From: Bin87 sp965115825
GTDB lineage: Bacteria; Chloroflexota; Dehalococcoidia; Lucifugimonadales; UBA3495
NCBI GenBank assembly: GCA_965115825.1
Contig: OZ220464.1
Coordinates: 62,001-126,000 of the forward strand
Direction: 5' to 3'
Length of the DNA stretch: 64,000 nt
Below, in pieces: positions 47,230 through 55,690 of the stretch (positions within the stretch are counted from its first letter, which is position 1; each line of letters starts with the position of its first letter). A program made the position numbers and the translations under genes. The notes under the pieces are model-generated. The model did no database searches, was not told the DNA's origin, and was given only the letters and a program-made list of their open reading frames with translations.

Positions 47230-48585
47230 ATGACCGAGACCAACGCCTCCGCACCGGACTTTGCCCAGCAAATCGCCCGTTTCGCCGCCGAAGCCGCCGA
47301 CGGCAGCATCCCGCTGCCTACCCCGGTAGCCGACGTCTGCCGCGATATGATGCTCAACGCCGCCGCCGCCGCCCTGGCCGGCGCTGCCCACCCTGACGCC
47401 ATCTCCCTCACCCGCGTCGTCCGCGCCATGGGTGGCAACGGACGCAGCACCATCATCGGCATGGGCCAGCGCACCTCCCCGGTGTACGCCGCCCTGGTCA
47501 ACGGAACCCTCATCCGACTGCTGGACTTCGACGACAACCTCTACCACTCCCGCAGCCCCGTCAGCAGCTCCCCGGCGGCCAACCACCCTACTGCCGCCGT
47601 CTTACCGGCCGTAATGGCCCTGGGCGAAATGCACGGCTTCACCGGCGCCTCCGTCTTGGACGCCTTCGCCGTCGGCTGCGAGGCGATTGCCCGCTTGTCC
47701 GACCAACCCGATACGTCTCCCGCCGCTAGCTCCATTGGCGCCGCCATCGCCTCCGCCATGCTGCTGACCCCCGACGCCAATTCCATCGCCAACGCAGTTG
47801 CCCTCGCCTCCGCAACCGCCAGCGCCAACGCGATATATCAGTCCGCCGTTGCTGTTTCCCTAGCCGGCGGACACGCCGCCATGCACGGCGTGATGGCCGC
47901 AATCATGGCCTCCGAAAAAATCGCCGCCCTCACCCACCCCGAATCCCATGGCCATCCCGACGCAATACGAAACCCGTTAGCCGACCTCGGCCAGAACTGG
48001 CGATTGACCGACCCCGGCGTCACCATCCGCCTCTACCCCTGCCATCCCGCCAGCCACAGCGTTATTGACGCCGTACTCGGACTGTCTCACCTCCACCGCT
48101 TCAACCCCGGGGACATCACCGCCGCGCACGTCGCCGTTCCCCACGAAACCCTGGCGCAGCTCCCCCATATCCTGCCCTCCGATGGCTGGCAGGCCCGCTC
48201 CAGCATCGACTTTATTGCCGCCGCCGCTTTGTGCCACGGCCGGCCCCTCATCAACTTCTTCTCCGACGCCGCCGTCCGCGATGATAACGTCCGCGCCATG
48301 ATGCAGCGCGTATCCGTAGAGGCAGCCCTCCCCCCTTCTCCCCTTTCCCCACACCCGGCGGAGGTGTCCCTGACGCTTAACGACGGCCGGACCCTGCGCC
48401 ACCGCGTCGACTACCCCCGCGGCGCTCCCGCCATGCCCCTGGACGCCGAAGAGCTGGAGGCCAAGTTCCTCTACTGCACCCGCTACATCCTCCCCGCAGA
48501 CCACATTGCAGAGGCCATCGCCAGCTTCCGCGACATCGCCGAAATCCCAAACGTTACCGGTATGGTATCCGTGCTTGGAGGCTGA
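47230..48585 (+). CDS. MmgE/PrpD-family protein
   Basis: 451 residues. Family includes 2-methylcitrate dehydratase and cis-aconitate decarboxylase. Conserved points are LIRLLDFDDNLYHSRSPVSS (about 95-114; the DFDD/ND segment), HPTAAVLPAVMALGEMHG, and LYPCHPASHSVIDAVLGL near 270. Start ATG 47230 has no Shine-Dalgarno site; the preceding TATCCT (9 nt away) might give a nearly leaderless mRNA. Metabolic role is uncertain because no other methylcitrate genes adjoin; the PEP-mutase-like lyase lies at 39.6 kb on the other strand. Confidence 0.87.
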   Translation: MTETNASAPDFAQQIARFAAEAADGSIPLPTPVADVCRDMMLNAAAAALAGAAHPDAISLTRVVRAMGGNGRSTIIGMGQRTSPVYAALVNGTLIRLLDFDDNLYHSRSPVSSSPAANHPTAAVLPAVMALGEMHGFTGASVLDAFAVGCEAIARLSDQPDTSPAASSIGAAIASAMLLTPDANSIANAVALASATASANAIYQSAVAVSLAGGHAAMHGVMAAIMASEKIAALTHPESHGHPDAIRNPLADLGQNWRLTDPGVTIRLYPCHPASHSVIDAVLGLSHLHRFNPGDITAAHVAVPHETLAQLPHILPSDGWQARSSIDFIAAAALCHGRPLINFFSDAAVRDDNVRAMMQRVSVEAALPPSPLSPHPAEVSLTLNDGRTLRHRVDYPRGAPAMPLDAEELEAKFLYCTRYILPADHIAEAIASFRDIAEIPNVTGMVSVLGG

Positions 48586-48685
48586 TCCTCCACATCCTTC
48601 CCCCGCCTCGAACACCGCACATCATTCCCGCTCCGCCACGCCGCATTCCCGCGGCGGCAGGAACTCACACTCAGGAGAAAGCGCC

Positions 48686-49654
48686 ATGAAAGCCATCCGC
48701 GCCTATGAAACCGGCGACCCCGACGTTCTCAAATATGAAGACGCGCCCGAACCTGCCCCCGGCCCCGGCCAGGCAGTGGTGTCAATCCACAGCATCGGCG
48801 TCAATTACACCGACGTCTCCAGCCGCAAGGGAACCAACCCACCGGCCGCATTTCCCTGGACGCCCGGCCGCGAAGCCTCCGGCGTCGTAACCGCAATCGC
48901 CGACGGCGTAACCGACGTAGCCGTCGGCGACCGCGTAGCCTACGCCATGCACACCGGCTCCTACGCCGAGCGGCAGGCCGTCCCCGCTTGGCTCCTCGTG
49001 CCCATCCCCGACGATATGGACTTCGCCACCGGCGCAGCCACCCTCCTCCAGTGCATGACCGCCCACTTTCTGGTTCACGACGTCATCCCGTTGCAAGCCG
49101 GCCAACGCGCCCTCGTCCACGCCGGCGCCGGCGGCATGGGCTTGCTGCTCATCCAGATGCTCAAGCGACAGGGCCTCCACGTGTACACCACCGTCTCCAC
49201 CGACGCGAAAGCAGCCCTCGCCCGCAGCGCCGGCGCCGACGACGTCATCCTCTACACTCATCAGGACTTCGAGGAAGCAATCCGCCGGATGACCGACGGC
49301 CAGGGCGTCAAAATCATCTACGACGCCGTAGGCGCAACCACCTTTGAAAAAGGGCTGCGCATCCTCGGCCGCCGCGGCTGCATGGCCCTCTACGGACAAG
49401 CCGGCGGCCCCGTCGGCATGGTCGACTCCGCAATGTTGCGCAACGGTTCCCTCTTCCTGACCCGTCCCACCCTCGGCGACTATACCGCCACCCGCCCCGA
49501 GCTGCTCCAACGCGCCCAGGAGTGCCTGGATTGGGTACAGTCCGGCCAAATCAAACTCAACGTCACCTTGAACCTCCCCCTCTCCCAGGCCGCCCAAGCC
49601 CATCGCCTATTAGAGGGCCGCCAAACCACCGGCAAAATCCTCCTCACCCCGTGA
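48686..49654 (+). CDS. qor: Quinone oxidoreductase-like zinc-independent dehydrogenase
   Basis: 322 residues. NADPH-dependent medium-chain reductase. N-terminal GroES-like part (MKAIRAYETGDPDVLKYED, GVNYTDVSSRKG near 40), cofactor-binding HAGAGGMGLLLIQMLKRQG (about 148-166) and C-terminal QAAQAHRLLEGRQTTGKILL. The YTDVSSRKG segment replaces the zinc-binding Cys of alcohol dehydrogenases, so this is the Qor type. Start ATG 48686 follows CAGGAGAAAG. Same direction as the MmgE/PrpD gene 100 nt upstream. Confidence 0.9.
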   Translation: MKAIRAYETGDPDVLKYEDAPEPAPGPGQAVVSIHSIGVNYTDVSSRKGTNPPAAFPWTPGREASGVVTAIADGVTDVAVGDRVAYAMHTGSYAERQAVPAWLLVPIPDDMDFATGAATLLQCMTAHFLVHDVIPLQAGQRALVHAGAGGMGLLLIQMLKRQGLHVYTTVSTDAKAALARSAGADDVILYTHQDFEEAIRRMTDGQGVKIIYDAVGATTFEKGLRILGRRGCMALYGQAGGPVGMVDSAMLRNGSLFLTRPTLGDYTATRPELLQRAQECLDWVQSGQIKLNVTLNLPLSQAAQAHRLLEGRQTTGKILLTP

Positions 49655-49704
49655 TAAACTCAATATCACGCCGTGCACTCCCAACCTGATACCGGAGAGA
49701 TGCC

Positions 49705-49983
49705 ATGACCGAGGCCGCTAAACCCCAGCCCATCATCCTCACCATCCACACCGAAGAACTTAAGGAGCGCTGCCTGGAAGTGGTAGCCAAGCTAGCCGAG
49801 TGCGGCGGCATGGTAATCATCTTCCACGATGGCGAGCCAATCGTCCAAATGACCCAATTCGAGGAACCGCCTCTCAATGGCTACGGCTCCATGAAAGGCC
49901 AAATCAAAATCCACGGCGACATCGTATCCCCGCTACCCCCGGAATGGTACGCCAGCAACTACGACGAGGAGAATCTCATTTGA
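49705..49983 (+). CDS. Antitoxin of a PIN toxin-antitoxin pair (Phd/YefM-like)
   Basis: 92 residues. The C-terminal GSMKGQIKIHGDIVSPLPPE then WYASN is the toxin-neutralising tail commonly found on antitoxins paired with PIN toxins (usually D-x-E-W). The N-terminal part (TEELKERCLEVVAKLAECGG then MVIIFHDGEPI) looks like a Phd-type fold. Start ATG follows GGAGAGATGCC. It overlaps the PIN gene start by four bases (TTGA). Confidence 0.85.
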   Translation: MTEAAKPQPIILTIHTEELKERCLEVVAKLAECGGMVIIFHDGEPIVQMTQFEEPPLNGYGSMKGQIKIHGDIVSPLPPEWYASNYDEENLI

Positions 49984-50324
49984 TACTGCCCGACACCCAC
50001 TCTCTCCTCTGGTTTATGAACTCCAGCCCCCGACTTGGCCGGGAGGCCAACCTGATAATTCGCAGGGCAACTGACATGGGAATAGCCGCTTTCTCCGCCA
50101 TCTCCGTCTGGGAAGTAGCCCTGCTCCTCTCCAAAAGCCGCCTCGCATTAGACGTCACCGCCGCCCAATGGCGCCAGAACCTACTCTCCGCCGGACTCGC
50201 CGAAATCCCCGTCGACGGCGTAATCGCCGCCCGCTCCGTCGCCTTGCCCGATTTCCACGCCGACCCTGCTGACCGCATCCTGAACTGGTCTGGCCCACTC
50301 AACCGTTTCCCAGCCCATCGCTGA
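49980..50324 (+). CDS. PIN-domain toxin, apparently C-terminally truncated
   Basis: 114 residues, TTG start overlapping the antitoxin stop. PIN RNase residues include Asp5 (LPDTHSLLWF), Glu near 42 (SVWEVALL) and the DFHADPADRIL segment near 93. Normally DPADRIL is followed by about 25 residues ending in a conserved Asp; here it runs into NWSGPLNRFPAHR and stops, so the last acidic residue and strand are missing. The toxin may be inactive. The next gene begins 15 nt later. Confidence 0.82.
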   Translation: MILPDTHSLLWFMNSSPRLGREANLIIRRATDMGIAAFSAISVWEVALLLSKSRLALDVTAAQWRQNLLSAGLAEIPVDGVIAARSVALPDFHADPADRILNWSGPLNRFPAHR

Positions 50325-50339
50325 ACGGAGCAAATAGCA

Positions 50340-51221
50340 ATGGTTAACATACGGATACATACTGAAGACCTCACCTCTCCAATCCAATCTCTCGAGGATT
50401 ACTTCCGGGATGGCGGCGTTTCCATCGTTCAAGCCGCCTTCGCACATTCATACTTCGTTCACCCAAGTAAAGTCCGAGACAAATTGTGCTACTATCCGGA
50501 GCGCGCTCGGCGCAGCCGGGAACATTATCCGGGACTTGAAAAAGGGGCGCACACCACATGGCTCCAAGGAGACGGCCGCCCAGTTATCCTGGATGATAAT
50601 TCGAGGGCCCAGATGGCCTGGGAAAGATACACTGGTAGCAAGCTTGTCCGCGGTACTGGCTACAGCCTGCGCCACGTCTGGGGAAACACCCACAATCCGG
50701 ATGCCTTCACAGCCGGCTGGAACTTCTGCTATATGCCATTCTGGGCCGGTATGCTGACCGAAGACCAACACCCACACCATGAGCTACAACAGGCCATTAG
50801 GCAGGCCTCGTGGGATCTTTACTTCCGAGACGCCCCTGTATGCCCACCGCCCAATTTCGTTGAGAATCCAAACGTGGACTTGGATACCATTTTACGTGGG
50901 CAACCGCTCCTAATTCTAGCTCGGGAAGCGCCAACAAACCCAAAGCGTATCAGACAGACCACGTCGCAAAGTAAAGTACTCCCAATTACTCTCGACCCGT
51001 CACCCGAAAGCGTTTTCAAAGACGCTTTGTTGCGCACGAAACAAGCATGGATAGTAGAGACCTACACGGACGGCAGCCAAAAAGCGCGTCTCTGGAAGGC
51101 CGAGCGAATTACGCAGTCATCCAACATACTTGGCAATCTCAGAAGCCGTCCCGAATTCCGGCCCGGCACTTGGCAACAAAATGGCATCGCCAGCGTCAGG
51201 GTGAGCATAGAGCGTCCATAA
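50340..51221 (+). CDS. Unrecognised 293-residue protein
   Basis: I do not recognise a family. The sequence starts MVNIRIHTEDLTSPIQSLED and contains an aromatic, His-rich centre (NTHNPDAFTAGWNFCYMPFW, then GMLTEDQHPHHELQQAIRQA, about 120-160) and a basic C-terminal third ending GIASVRVSIERP. No membrane segments or signal peptide. Codon use looks less GC-rich than its neighbours, suggesting transfer. It follows a toxin-antitoxin pair, so a mobile or defence role is possible. The start has CGGAG 11 nt upstream. Confidence 0.7.
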   Translation: MVNIRIHTEDLTSPIQSLEDYFRDGGVSIVQAAFAHSYFVHPSKVRDKLCYYPERARRSREHYPGLEKGAHTTWLQGDGRPVILDDNSRAQMAWERYTGSKLVRGTGYSLRHVWGNTHNPDAFTAGWNFCYMPFWAGMLTEDQHPHHELQQAIRQASWDLYFRDAPVCPPPNFVENPNVDLDTILRGQPLLILAREAPTNPKRIRQTTSQSKVLPITLDPSPESVFKDALLRTKQAWIVETYTDGSQKARLWKAERITQSSNILGNLRSRPEFRPGTWQQNGIASVRVSIERP

Positions 51222-51242
51222 ACCCAACCGTTCCCCGCCGCA

Positions 51243-51272
51243 TTGACGCCCCAACTCCCCCCGCCATATACT
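51243..51272 (+). promoter_or_regulatory. trpE promoter
   Basis: TTGACG, 18 nt, TATACT. It starts transcription near 51279, so the hairpin at 51333-51358 is inside the leader. Confidence 0.65.
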
Positions 51273-51332
51273 AACCCTCACAAAATCTACACACCCCTGA
51301 AAGCCGTGCGCAGGCCGGCATCGCGGCATCGC

Positions 51333-51358
51333 GTCCGTCCCTGATCGGGGCGGACTTT
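51333..51358 (+). terminator. Terminator in the trpE leader, possible attenuator
   Basis: GTCCG and CCC (51333-51341) pair with GGG and CGGAC (51347-51355), followed by TTTTC. It lies 45 nt before trpE and after its promoter. No leader peptide with tandem Trp codons was found. Confidence 0.7.
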
Positions 51359-51403
51359 TCATCATTTACCCTCCCCCTCGCCATACCCAGGCCCCAGAGC
51401 AAT

Positions 51404-52858
51404 ATGTACCATCCTACCCTCGAACAAGTCCGCGCCCTCGCCGACCAGGGCAACCTGTGTCCGGTGTACCGCACCATCAACGCCGACCTGGAGACCCCCG
51501 TTTCGGCCTACCTCAAAGTCGCCCGTCCCCCTTATTCCTTCCTCCTGGAATCCGTCGCCGGCGGCGAACGCATCGGACGCTACAGCTTCATCGGCACCGA
51601 ACCCTACGACGTCTTCAGCGCCGGCGCCGGCCAGCCCTCCGGCCCCGTCGACCCCCTTACCCTCGTCGAGCGCGAAATGAACCGATACCGCCTGGTTCCC
51701 GTGGACGGCCTCCCGCCCTTCCACGGCGGCGGCGTCGGCTACGTCGCCTACGATGCCGTGCACTACTTCGAACCCCGCGTGCCAATGCTCAGCGCCGACC
51801 CCCAGGGCCTGCCCGAATCCGTCTTCATGTTCACCGACACCCTCCTGGTGTTCGACCACCTCCGCCACGACATCAAAGTCGTCAGCCACATCCGCCTCGA
51901 CGACCCTGACGTCGCATCCGCCTACAACGCAGCCACCGCCAAAATCGAGCGCATGGTTGACCGACTCTCCCGCCCCCTGCAAATACCTCCGGAACTGCTG
52001 GTCTCTCCCGGCTTGCCCTCCGGCGGCGATGTCGTTTCCAACTTCACGGTACAGGAATACGAAGCCGTGATTGAAAAGTGCATCCAGTACATCTACGCCG
52101 GCGACGTCATCCAGGTCGTCAACTCTCAGCGCTTCAGCCGACGTACCAACGCCCACCCCTTCCAGGTGTACCGCGCCCTCCGCGGCAGCAACCCATCCCC
52201 CTATATGTACTACCTGGACCTCAACGGCTTCCAGATTGTCGGCGCCGCCATCGAAACCGTCGCCACCGTTCACGACGGCATCGTCGCCACTCACCCCATC
52301 GCCGGCACCAGGCCCCGCGGCCGCACCCCCGCCGAAGACGCCGCCCTCGAAGAAGAACTCAAAGGCAGCGAAAAGCAGCAGGCCGAACACATCATGCTCC
52401 TCGACCTCGGCCGCAACGACATCGGCCGCGTCAGCGTCCCCGGCACCGTCAAAGTCACCCAGTACATGGACGTGGAGCGCTTCTCCCACGTAATGCACCT
52501 CGTGTCTCACGTCGAAGGCCAGCTGCGCCCCGACATGACCACCTATGACGCCCTGCGCGCCTGCTTCCCTGCCGGCACCGTTTCCGGCGCCCCCAAAATC
52601 CGCGCCATGGAAATCATCGCCGAGGTAGAGCAGGAACGCCGCGGCCCCTACGGCGGCGCCGTCGCCTACTTCGGCTACAACGGCAACATGGACACCGCCC
52701 TCGTCCTCCGCACCGGCATCTTCAAAGACGGCGTTATGTACGTCCAGGCCGGCGGCGGCGTCGTCGCCGACAGCGTCGCCGAAGACGAATACATGGAAAC
52801 CCGCCACAAATCCGGCGCAATGATGCGCGCCATCGACTCCGCCGAAGTTGTCGCCTGA
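51404..52858 (+). CDS. trpE: Anthranilate synthase component I
   Basis: 484 residues. Converts chorismate to anthranilate using ammonia from TrpG. The N-terminal domain includes LLESVAGGERIGRYSFIGTE (about 45-64), with the LLES element of the tryptophan feedback site; the chorismate-binding domain has GTRPRGRTPAEDAALEEEL (about 302-320), DLGRNDIGRVS, and AVAYFGYNGNMDTA near 425. trpG is 0.7 kb downstream, separated by a VOC gene. No strong ribosome site is seen before ATG 51404. Confidence 0.97.
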   Translation: MYHPTLEQVRALADQGNLCPVYRTINADLETPVSAYLKVARPPYSFLLESVAGGERIGRYSFIGTEPYDVFSAGAGQPSGPVDPLTLVEREMNRYRLVPVDGLPPFHGGGVGYVAYDAVHYFEPRVPMLSADPQGLPESVFMFTDTLLVFDHLRHDIKVVSHIRLDDPDVASAYNAATAKIERMVDRLSRPLQIPPELLVSPGLPSGGDVVSNFTVQEYEAVIEKCIQYIYAGDVIQVVNSQRFSRRTNAHPFQVYRALRGSNPSPYMYYLDLNGFQIVGAAIETVATVHDGIVATHPIAGTRPRGRTPAEDAALEEELKGSEKQQAEHIMLLDLGRNDIGRVSVPGTVKVTQYMDVERFSHVMHLVSHVEGQLRPDMTTYDALRACFPAGTVSGAPKIRAMEIIAEVEQERRGPYGGAVAYFGYNGNMDTALVLRTGIFKDGVMYVQAGGGVVADSVAEDEYMETRHKSGAMMRAIDSAEVVA

Positions 52859-53011
52859 CAATATCCACCTCACCGTCTCATTCCCTCAGCTGCCATCTCC
52901 AACCGCTACAACCTCTATTCCCCTTTACACCCACCATCCCCCCCTTACAACCCCCATTCCTACCCCCGTCCACGTCAGCCATTCCGGCAAAAGCCGGAAC
53001 CAGGAGGTAAA

Positions 53012-53452
53012 ATGCTCAAATCCTTCTTCCACACTGGCTTTATCGTCAAAGACCTCGACGCCGCCATCGCCTTCTACTCTGACGTGCTCGGCCTTACCCT
53101 CGCCATGCGCACGGAACGCGCCGGCCAGTTCCCGACCACCCTGCTCGGCTTCCCCAACGCCCACATCAAAGGCGCATTCCTCGACTTGGGCGACGGCCAC
53201 CAGCTCGAACTCATCCAGTACATCAACCCTGAGGGCGGCTACGCCAACTTCGACAAGAACGACGTCCGCGCCGCTCACCTCGCCTTTTTCGTCCAGGACA
53301 TCGACGCCTTCTACGAAAACACCCGCGCCCTCGGCCTGGCCTATCCCACTCCGCCCGTGCCAATGTACGACGACGCCGGCAACCTCGTCCGCAAAGCATC
53401 CTACTGCCAGGATCCCGACGGCAACTGGCTCGAACTCGTCGAACTGTACTAG
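53012..53452 (+). CDS. VOC/glyoxalase-family protein
   Basis: 146 residues, two beta-alpha-beta-beta-beta halves. FHTGFIVKDLDAAIAFYSDV (about 5-24) with a metal-ligand His, QLELIQY near 67, HLAFFVQDIDAFYENTRAL near 88 and QDPDGNWLELVEL at the end with a metal-ligand Glu. Lactoylglutathione lyase-like, but substrate is unknown. AGGAGG lies just before the ATG. It sits between trpE and trpG, which is not a standard arrangement, and nothing links it to tryptophan synthesis. Confidence 0.88.
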   Translation: MLKSFFHTGFIVKDLDAAIAFYSDVLGLTLAMRTERAGQFPTTLLGFPNAHIKGAFLDLGDGHQLELIQYINPEGGYANFDKNDVRAAHLAFFVQDIDAFYENTRALGLAYPTPPVPMYDDAGNLVRKASYCQDPDGNWLELVELY

Positions 53453-53528
53453 ACCGCTCCGCCATTCCCCCCTTCCGTCGCAACCTGCAACCCTCACACC
53501 CTCGCGCATCGTCCCAGAGTGCCGGAAT

Positions 53529-54122
53529 ATGCTGCTTCTCATCGACAACTACGACAGCTTCACCTACAACCTCTACCAATACCTCTCCGAGCTAGGCGCC
53601 GACGTCACCGTCATCCGCAACGACAAAACCACCGTCGCCGACATTGAGGCCATGTCCCCCCAGGGCATCGTAGTGTCGCCCGGCCCTTGCTCCCCCCGCG
53701 AGGCCGGCATCTCCAACGACGTCATCCGCCATTTCGGCCCCAAACTACCCGTCCTCGGCGTCTGCCTGGGTCACCAGTGCATCGGCGACGCTTACGGCGC
53801 AACCGTCGGCCGGGCCGGCGAAATCCGGCACGGCAAAACCTCTCCCATCCACCACGATGGCAAAGGCGTCTTCGCTGGACTTCCCAACCCTTTTGAGGCC
53901 ATCCGCTACCACAGCCTGGTCATCTACCCCGAAACCGTCCCCGACTTCTTGGAAGTAACCGCTTGGACCGACAACGGTCTGATAATGGGCGTCCGTCACA
54001 AAGAGCTGCCTGTTGAGGGCGTACAGTTCCACCCCGAATCCATAATGACCGCCGTCGGCCACGACCTGCTCCTCAACTACCTCCGCCAAGTCGCCGACTT
54101 CCATCACTCTACCCCAACCTAA
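53529..54122 (+). CDS. trpG: Anthranilate synthase component II (glutamine amidotransferase)
   Basis: 197 residues. Class I amidotransferase supplying ammonia to TrpE. LLIDNYDSFTYNLYQYL at the start, SPGPCSPREAGIS near 50, the nucleophile Cys in GVCLGHQCIGDAYGA (about 77-91) and the His-Glu pair in VQFHPESIMT (about 168). It may also serve p-aminobenzoate synthesis (PabA), as in many bacteria. The ATG at 53529 lacks a strong Shine-Dalgarno site. The stop lies inside the first copy of an 18-bp tandem repeat. Confidence 0.95.
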   Translation: MLLLIDNYDSFTYNLYQYLSELGADVTVIRNDKTTVADIEAMSPQGIVVSPGPCSPREAGISNDVIRHFGPKLPVLGVCLGHQCIGDAYGATVGRAGEIRHGKTSPIHHDGKGVFAGLPNPFEAIRYHSLVIYPETVPDFLEVTAWTDNGLIMGVRHKELPVEGVQFHPESIMTAVGHDLLLNYLRQVADFHHSTPT

Positions 54123-54165
54123 CCGCCCACCCCAACCTAACCGCCCACCCCAACCTGACTACCTA
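54111..54165. repeat. 18-bp tandem repeat after trpG
   Basis: ACCCCAACCTAACCGCCC occurs at 54111-54128 and 54129-54146, with a third degenerate copy after it. The first copy contains the trpG stop codon. Confidence 0.75.
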
Positions 54166-54337
54166 CCCCACGCCGCCGAGACTCCGGCCCAGCGCCAACT
54201 CCCCCCAACCTGGCACACCGGCCCTCGCGCCAGGTTCACCCGTTCGTTCATCCCACATCCCCACCCCCTCACAACGGCCCCCAACCACACTGCCAACCCA
54301 TCCCCCGCAGCCACCTCCACACAGCACAACCCACTCC

Positions 54338-54508
54338 ATCCTGAAAATCCCCAAATCCCGTAAATCCCGATTCTGACAAACCGTCGACAGCGCCGCCATC
54401 ATCCGCAATCCAGCAGCCACATCCGCCACAACCCACCCCTCAACCCTGCACAACCCACAACCCCCAATCCTGAAAATCCCAAAATCCCGTAAATCCTGAT
54501 TCAGACAG
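54338..54508. repeat. Two dispersed-repeat copies
   Basis: Copies at 54338-54379 and 54476-54508 (ATCCTGAAAATCCC, AAATCCCGTAAATCC, GATTCTGACA or GATTCAGACA). They face the opposite way to the array at 1486-1740. The stretch 54166-54640 otherwise has no gene. Confidence 0.85.
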
Positions 54509-54640
54509 CCACGAAGCCGTGAATCAGCGAGGTCGCCGCGCCGCATCCCTCGGCAAACCCGAACAGTTGCCAGGGGCAGACGCAACCGCCTGACCCCGTA
54601 TTGCAAGGCAGGGTAGCCCGGGCTTTGGCACACCGCCGAA

Positions 54641-55080
54641 GCCCTGAGCCAGCTGGCCAGGGAGCTGACCCAACTGCAGCCCCACCGGGTAATCGTAGCA
54701 GCCACCGGACGCCTGGAAACCCCGCTGATAACGGAGTTGAGCGCCGCCGGCCTCTCGGTAGTGGTGGTCAATCCTCGGTAAGTTCGGAAGTTCAGCCCGA
54801 GCCAGCGGACGCCCGGCCAAGACCGACCAACTGGACGCGCAGACGCTGGCCCACTTCGGCGCCGCCCTGAACCCGCCGCTGCGCCCGCTGCCCGATGCAG
54901 AGCTGCGCCAACTGTGAACCCTGGTATCCCGCCGGCGCCAACTCATCGCCATGCAGACCCAGGAAAACAACCGTCGCCGTCCCACCGACCCGCCAATGGT
55001 GGCGGCGCAGCTGGAAGCCACCGGAATATGCTGAAAGAGCAGGTAGCGGAGCTGGCCCGGGCCATCGCCCAGCCGGTGCA
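54641..55080 (+). pseudogene. IS110-family transposase remnant
   Basis: Conceptual translation with frame changes gives ALSQLARELTQLQPHRVIVA, ATGRLETPLITELSAAGLSV, VVVNPR, a stop where Gln is expected, VRKFS, then after a shift ASGRPAKTDQLDAQTLAHFG, LRPLPDAELRQL, another stop and LVSRRRQLIAMQTQENNRRR. This is the DEDD-type RNase H-like region of IS110 recombinases. At least two stops and two frameshifts make it dead; the N-terminus and serine-containing C-terminal domain are missing. Confidence 0.85.
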
Positions 55081-55108
55081 AAGCAACCCCAACCGGCAGC
55101 CTTCCCCC

Positions 55109-55151
55109 AATCCTGAAAATCCCCAAATCCCGTAAATCCCGATTCTGACAA
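55109..55151. repeat. Dispersed-repeat copy
   Basis: AATCCTGAAAATCCCC, AAATCCCGTAAATCCC, GATTCTGACA. It lies 52 nt before the next copy and just after the IS110 remnant. Confidence 0.85.
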
Positions 55152-55202
55152 TCCCCCACCGCCAACCCCCATCTCCCCTCCGGCGCCGCACACCACAACC
55201 CC

Positions 55203-55244
55203 ATCCTGAAAATCCCAAAATCCGGTAAATCCTGATTCTGACAA
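55203..55244. repeat. Dispersed-repeat copy next to RNA copy B promoter
   Basis: ATCCTGAAAATCCCAAAATC, then CGGTAAATCC and TGATTCTGACAA. Its end is 9 nt from the -35 of RNA copy B; the first unit at 1486 is placed the same way in front of RNA copy A. Confidence 0.85.
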
Positions 55245-55253
55245 AAACCCCAT

Positions 55254-55281
55254 TTGCAAAACCGTACCACCGTGCTACAAT
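55254..55281 (+). promoter_or_regulatory. Promoter of structured RNA copy B
   Basis: TTGCAA, 16 nt, TACAAT, identical in hexamers and spacing to copy A. Confidence 0.65.
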
Positions 55282-55287
55282 ATCCCT

Positions 55288-55690
55288 GTCAGGCTAATCC
55301 AACGGCCCCTCGAGAACCGTCGGATACCGTCCCCGGCCAGGACAACCGCCTGACATCACAACCTAACTAGGAGGCTAAAAACAGGAGTTCAACGGGGTTC
55401 AGGATAACACGGTCTAATCCGCCGCATCCGTACTGTGCGGCATGTCGGATCCATTGCACCACTGTAGGTGCGCCGGAGGTCGGTCACATTACCCGGCTGG
55501 CGCACCCAGCACGGCGGGAGTCACCACCGCTGCGCGAGGACGGTACTGCGCAAGCAGCCGTTAGCACGCGCAAGACTAGGACGTAAATAGCAAGCCACGC
55601 TCTCAGGCCGTAGCGCCGACATCCTGAACCCCCAGGAACCCAACCCAAAATCCACCGACCGACCAAAAGGAGAAAAACAACCACCATGAA
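55288..55690 (+). ncRNA. Structured RNA, copy B (unrecognised class)
   Basis: Likely start near 55288. Helices seen: GTCAGGC (55288-55294) with GCCTGAC (55348-55354), enclosing TCCAACGG/CCGTCGGA; a 12-bp long-range helix GGGGTTCAGGAT (55394-55405) with ATCCTGAACCCC (55621-55632); GCCGCA/TGCGGC hairpin near 55421-55441; GGTGCGCC (55467-55474) with GGCGCACC (55499-55506); GCTGC/GCAGC (55529-55558). After the closing helix come AAAAGGAG and a start codon. It is about 95% identical to copy A over the closed domain. No known RNA class recognised. Confidence 0.62.

Noticed and set aside
51279..51333. Trp leader peptide
   Set aside because: No short ORF with adjacent TGG codons and no ribosome site in the leader.
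51362..52873. 503-codon Val/Gly/Asp-rich frame antisense to trpE
   Set aside because: Produced by GC-ending codons of trpE; no recognisable domain.
55288..55690. tmRNA, RNase P RNA, 6S RNA or group I/II intron
   Set aside because: No tRNA-like ends or T-loop sequence, no RNase P core consensus, no group II domain V hairpin, and the AGACTA-like GACTA element is not accompanied by the partner group I P7 strand.
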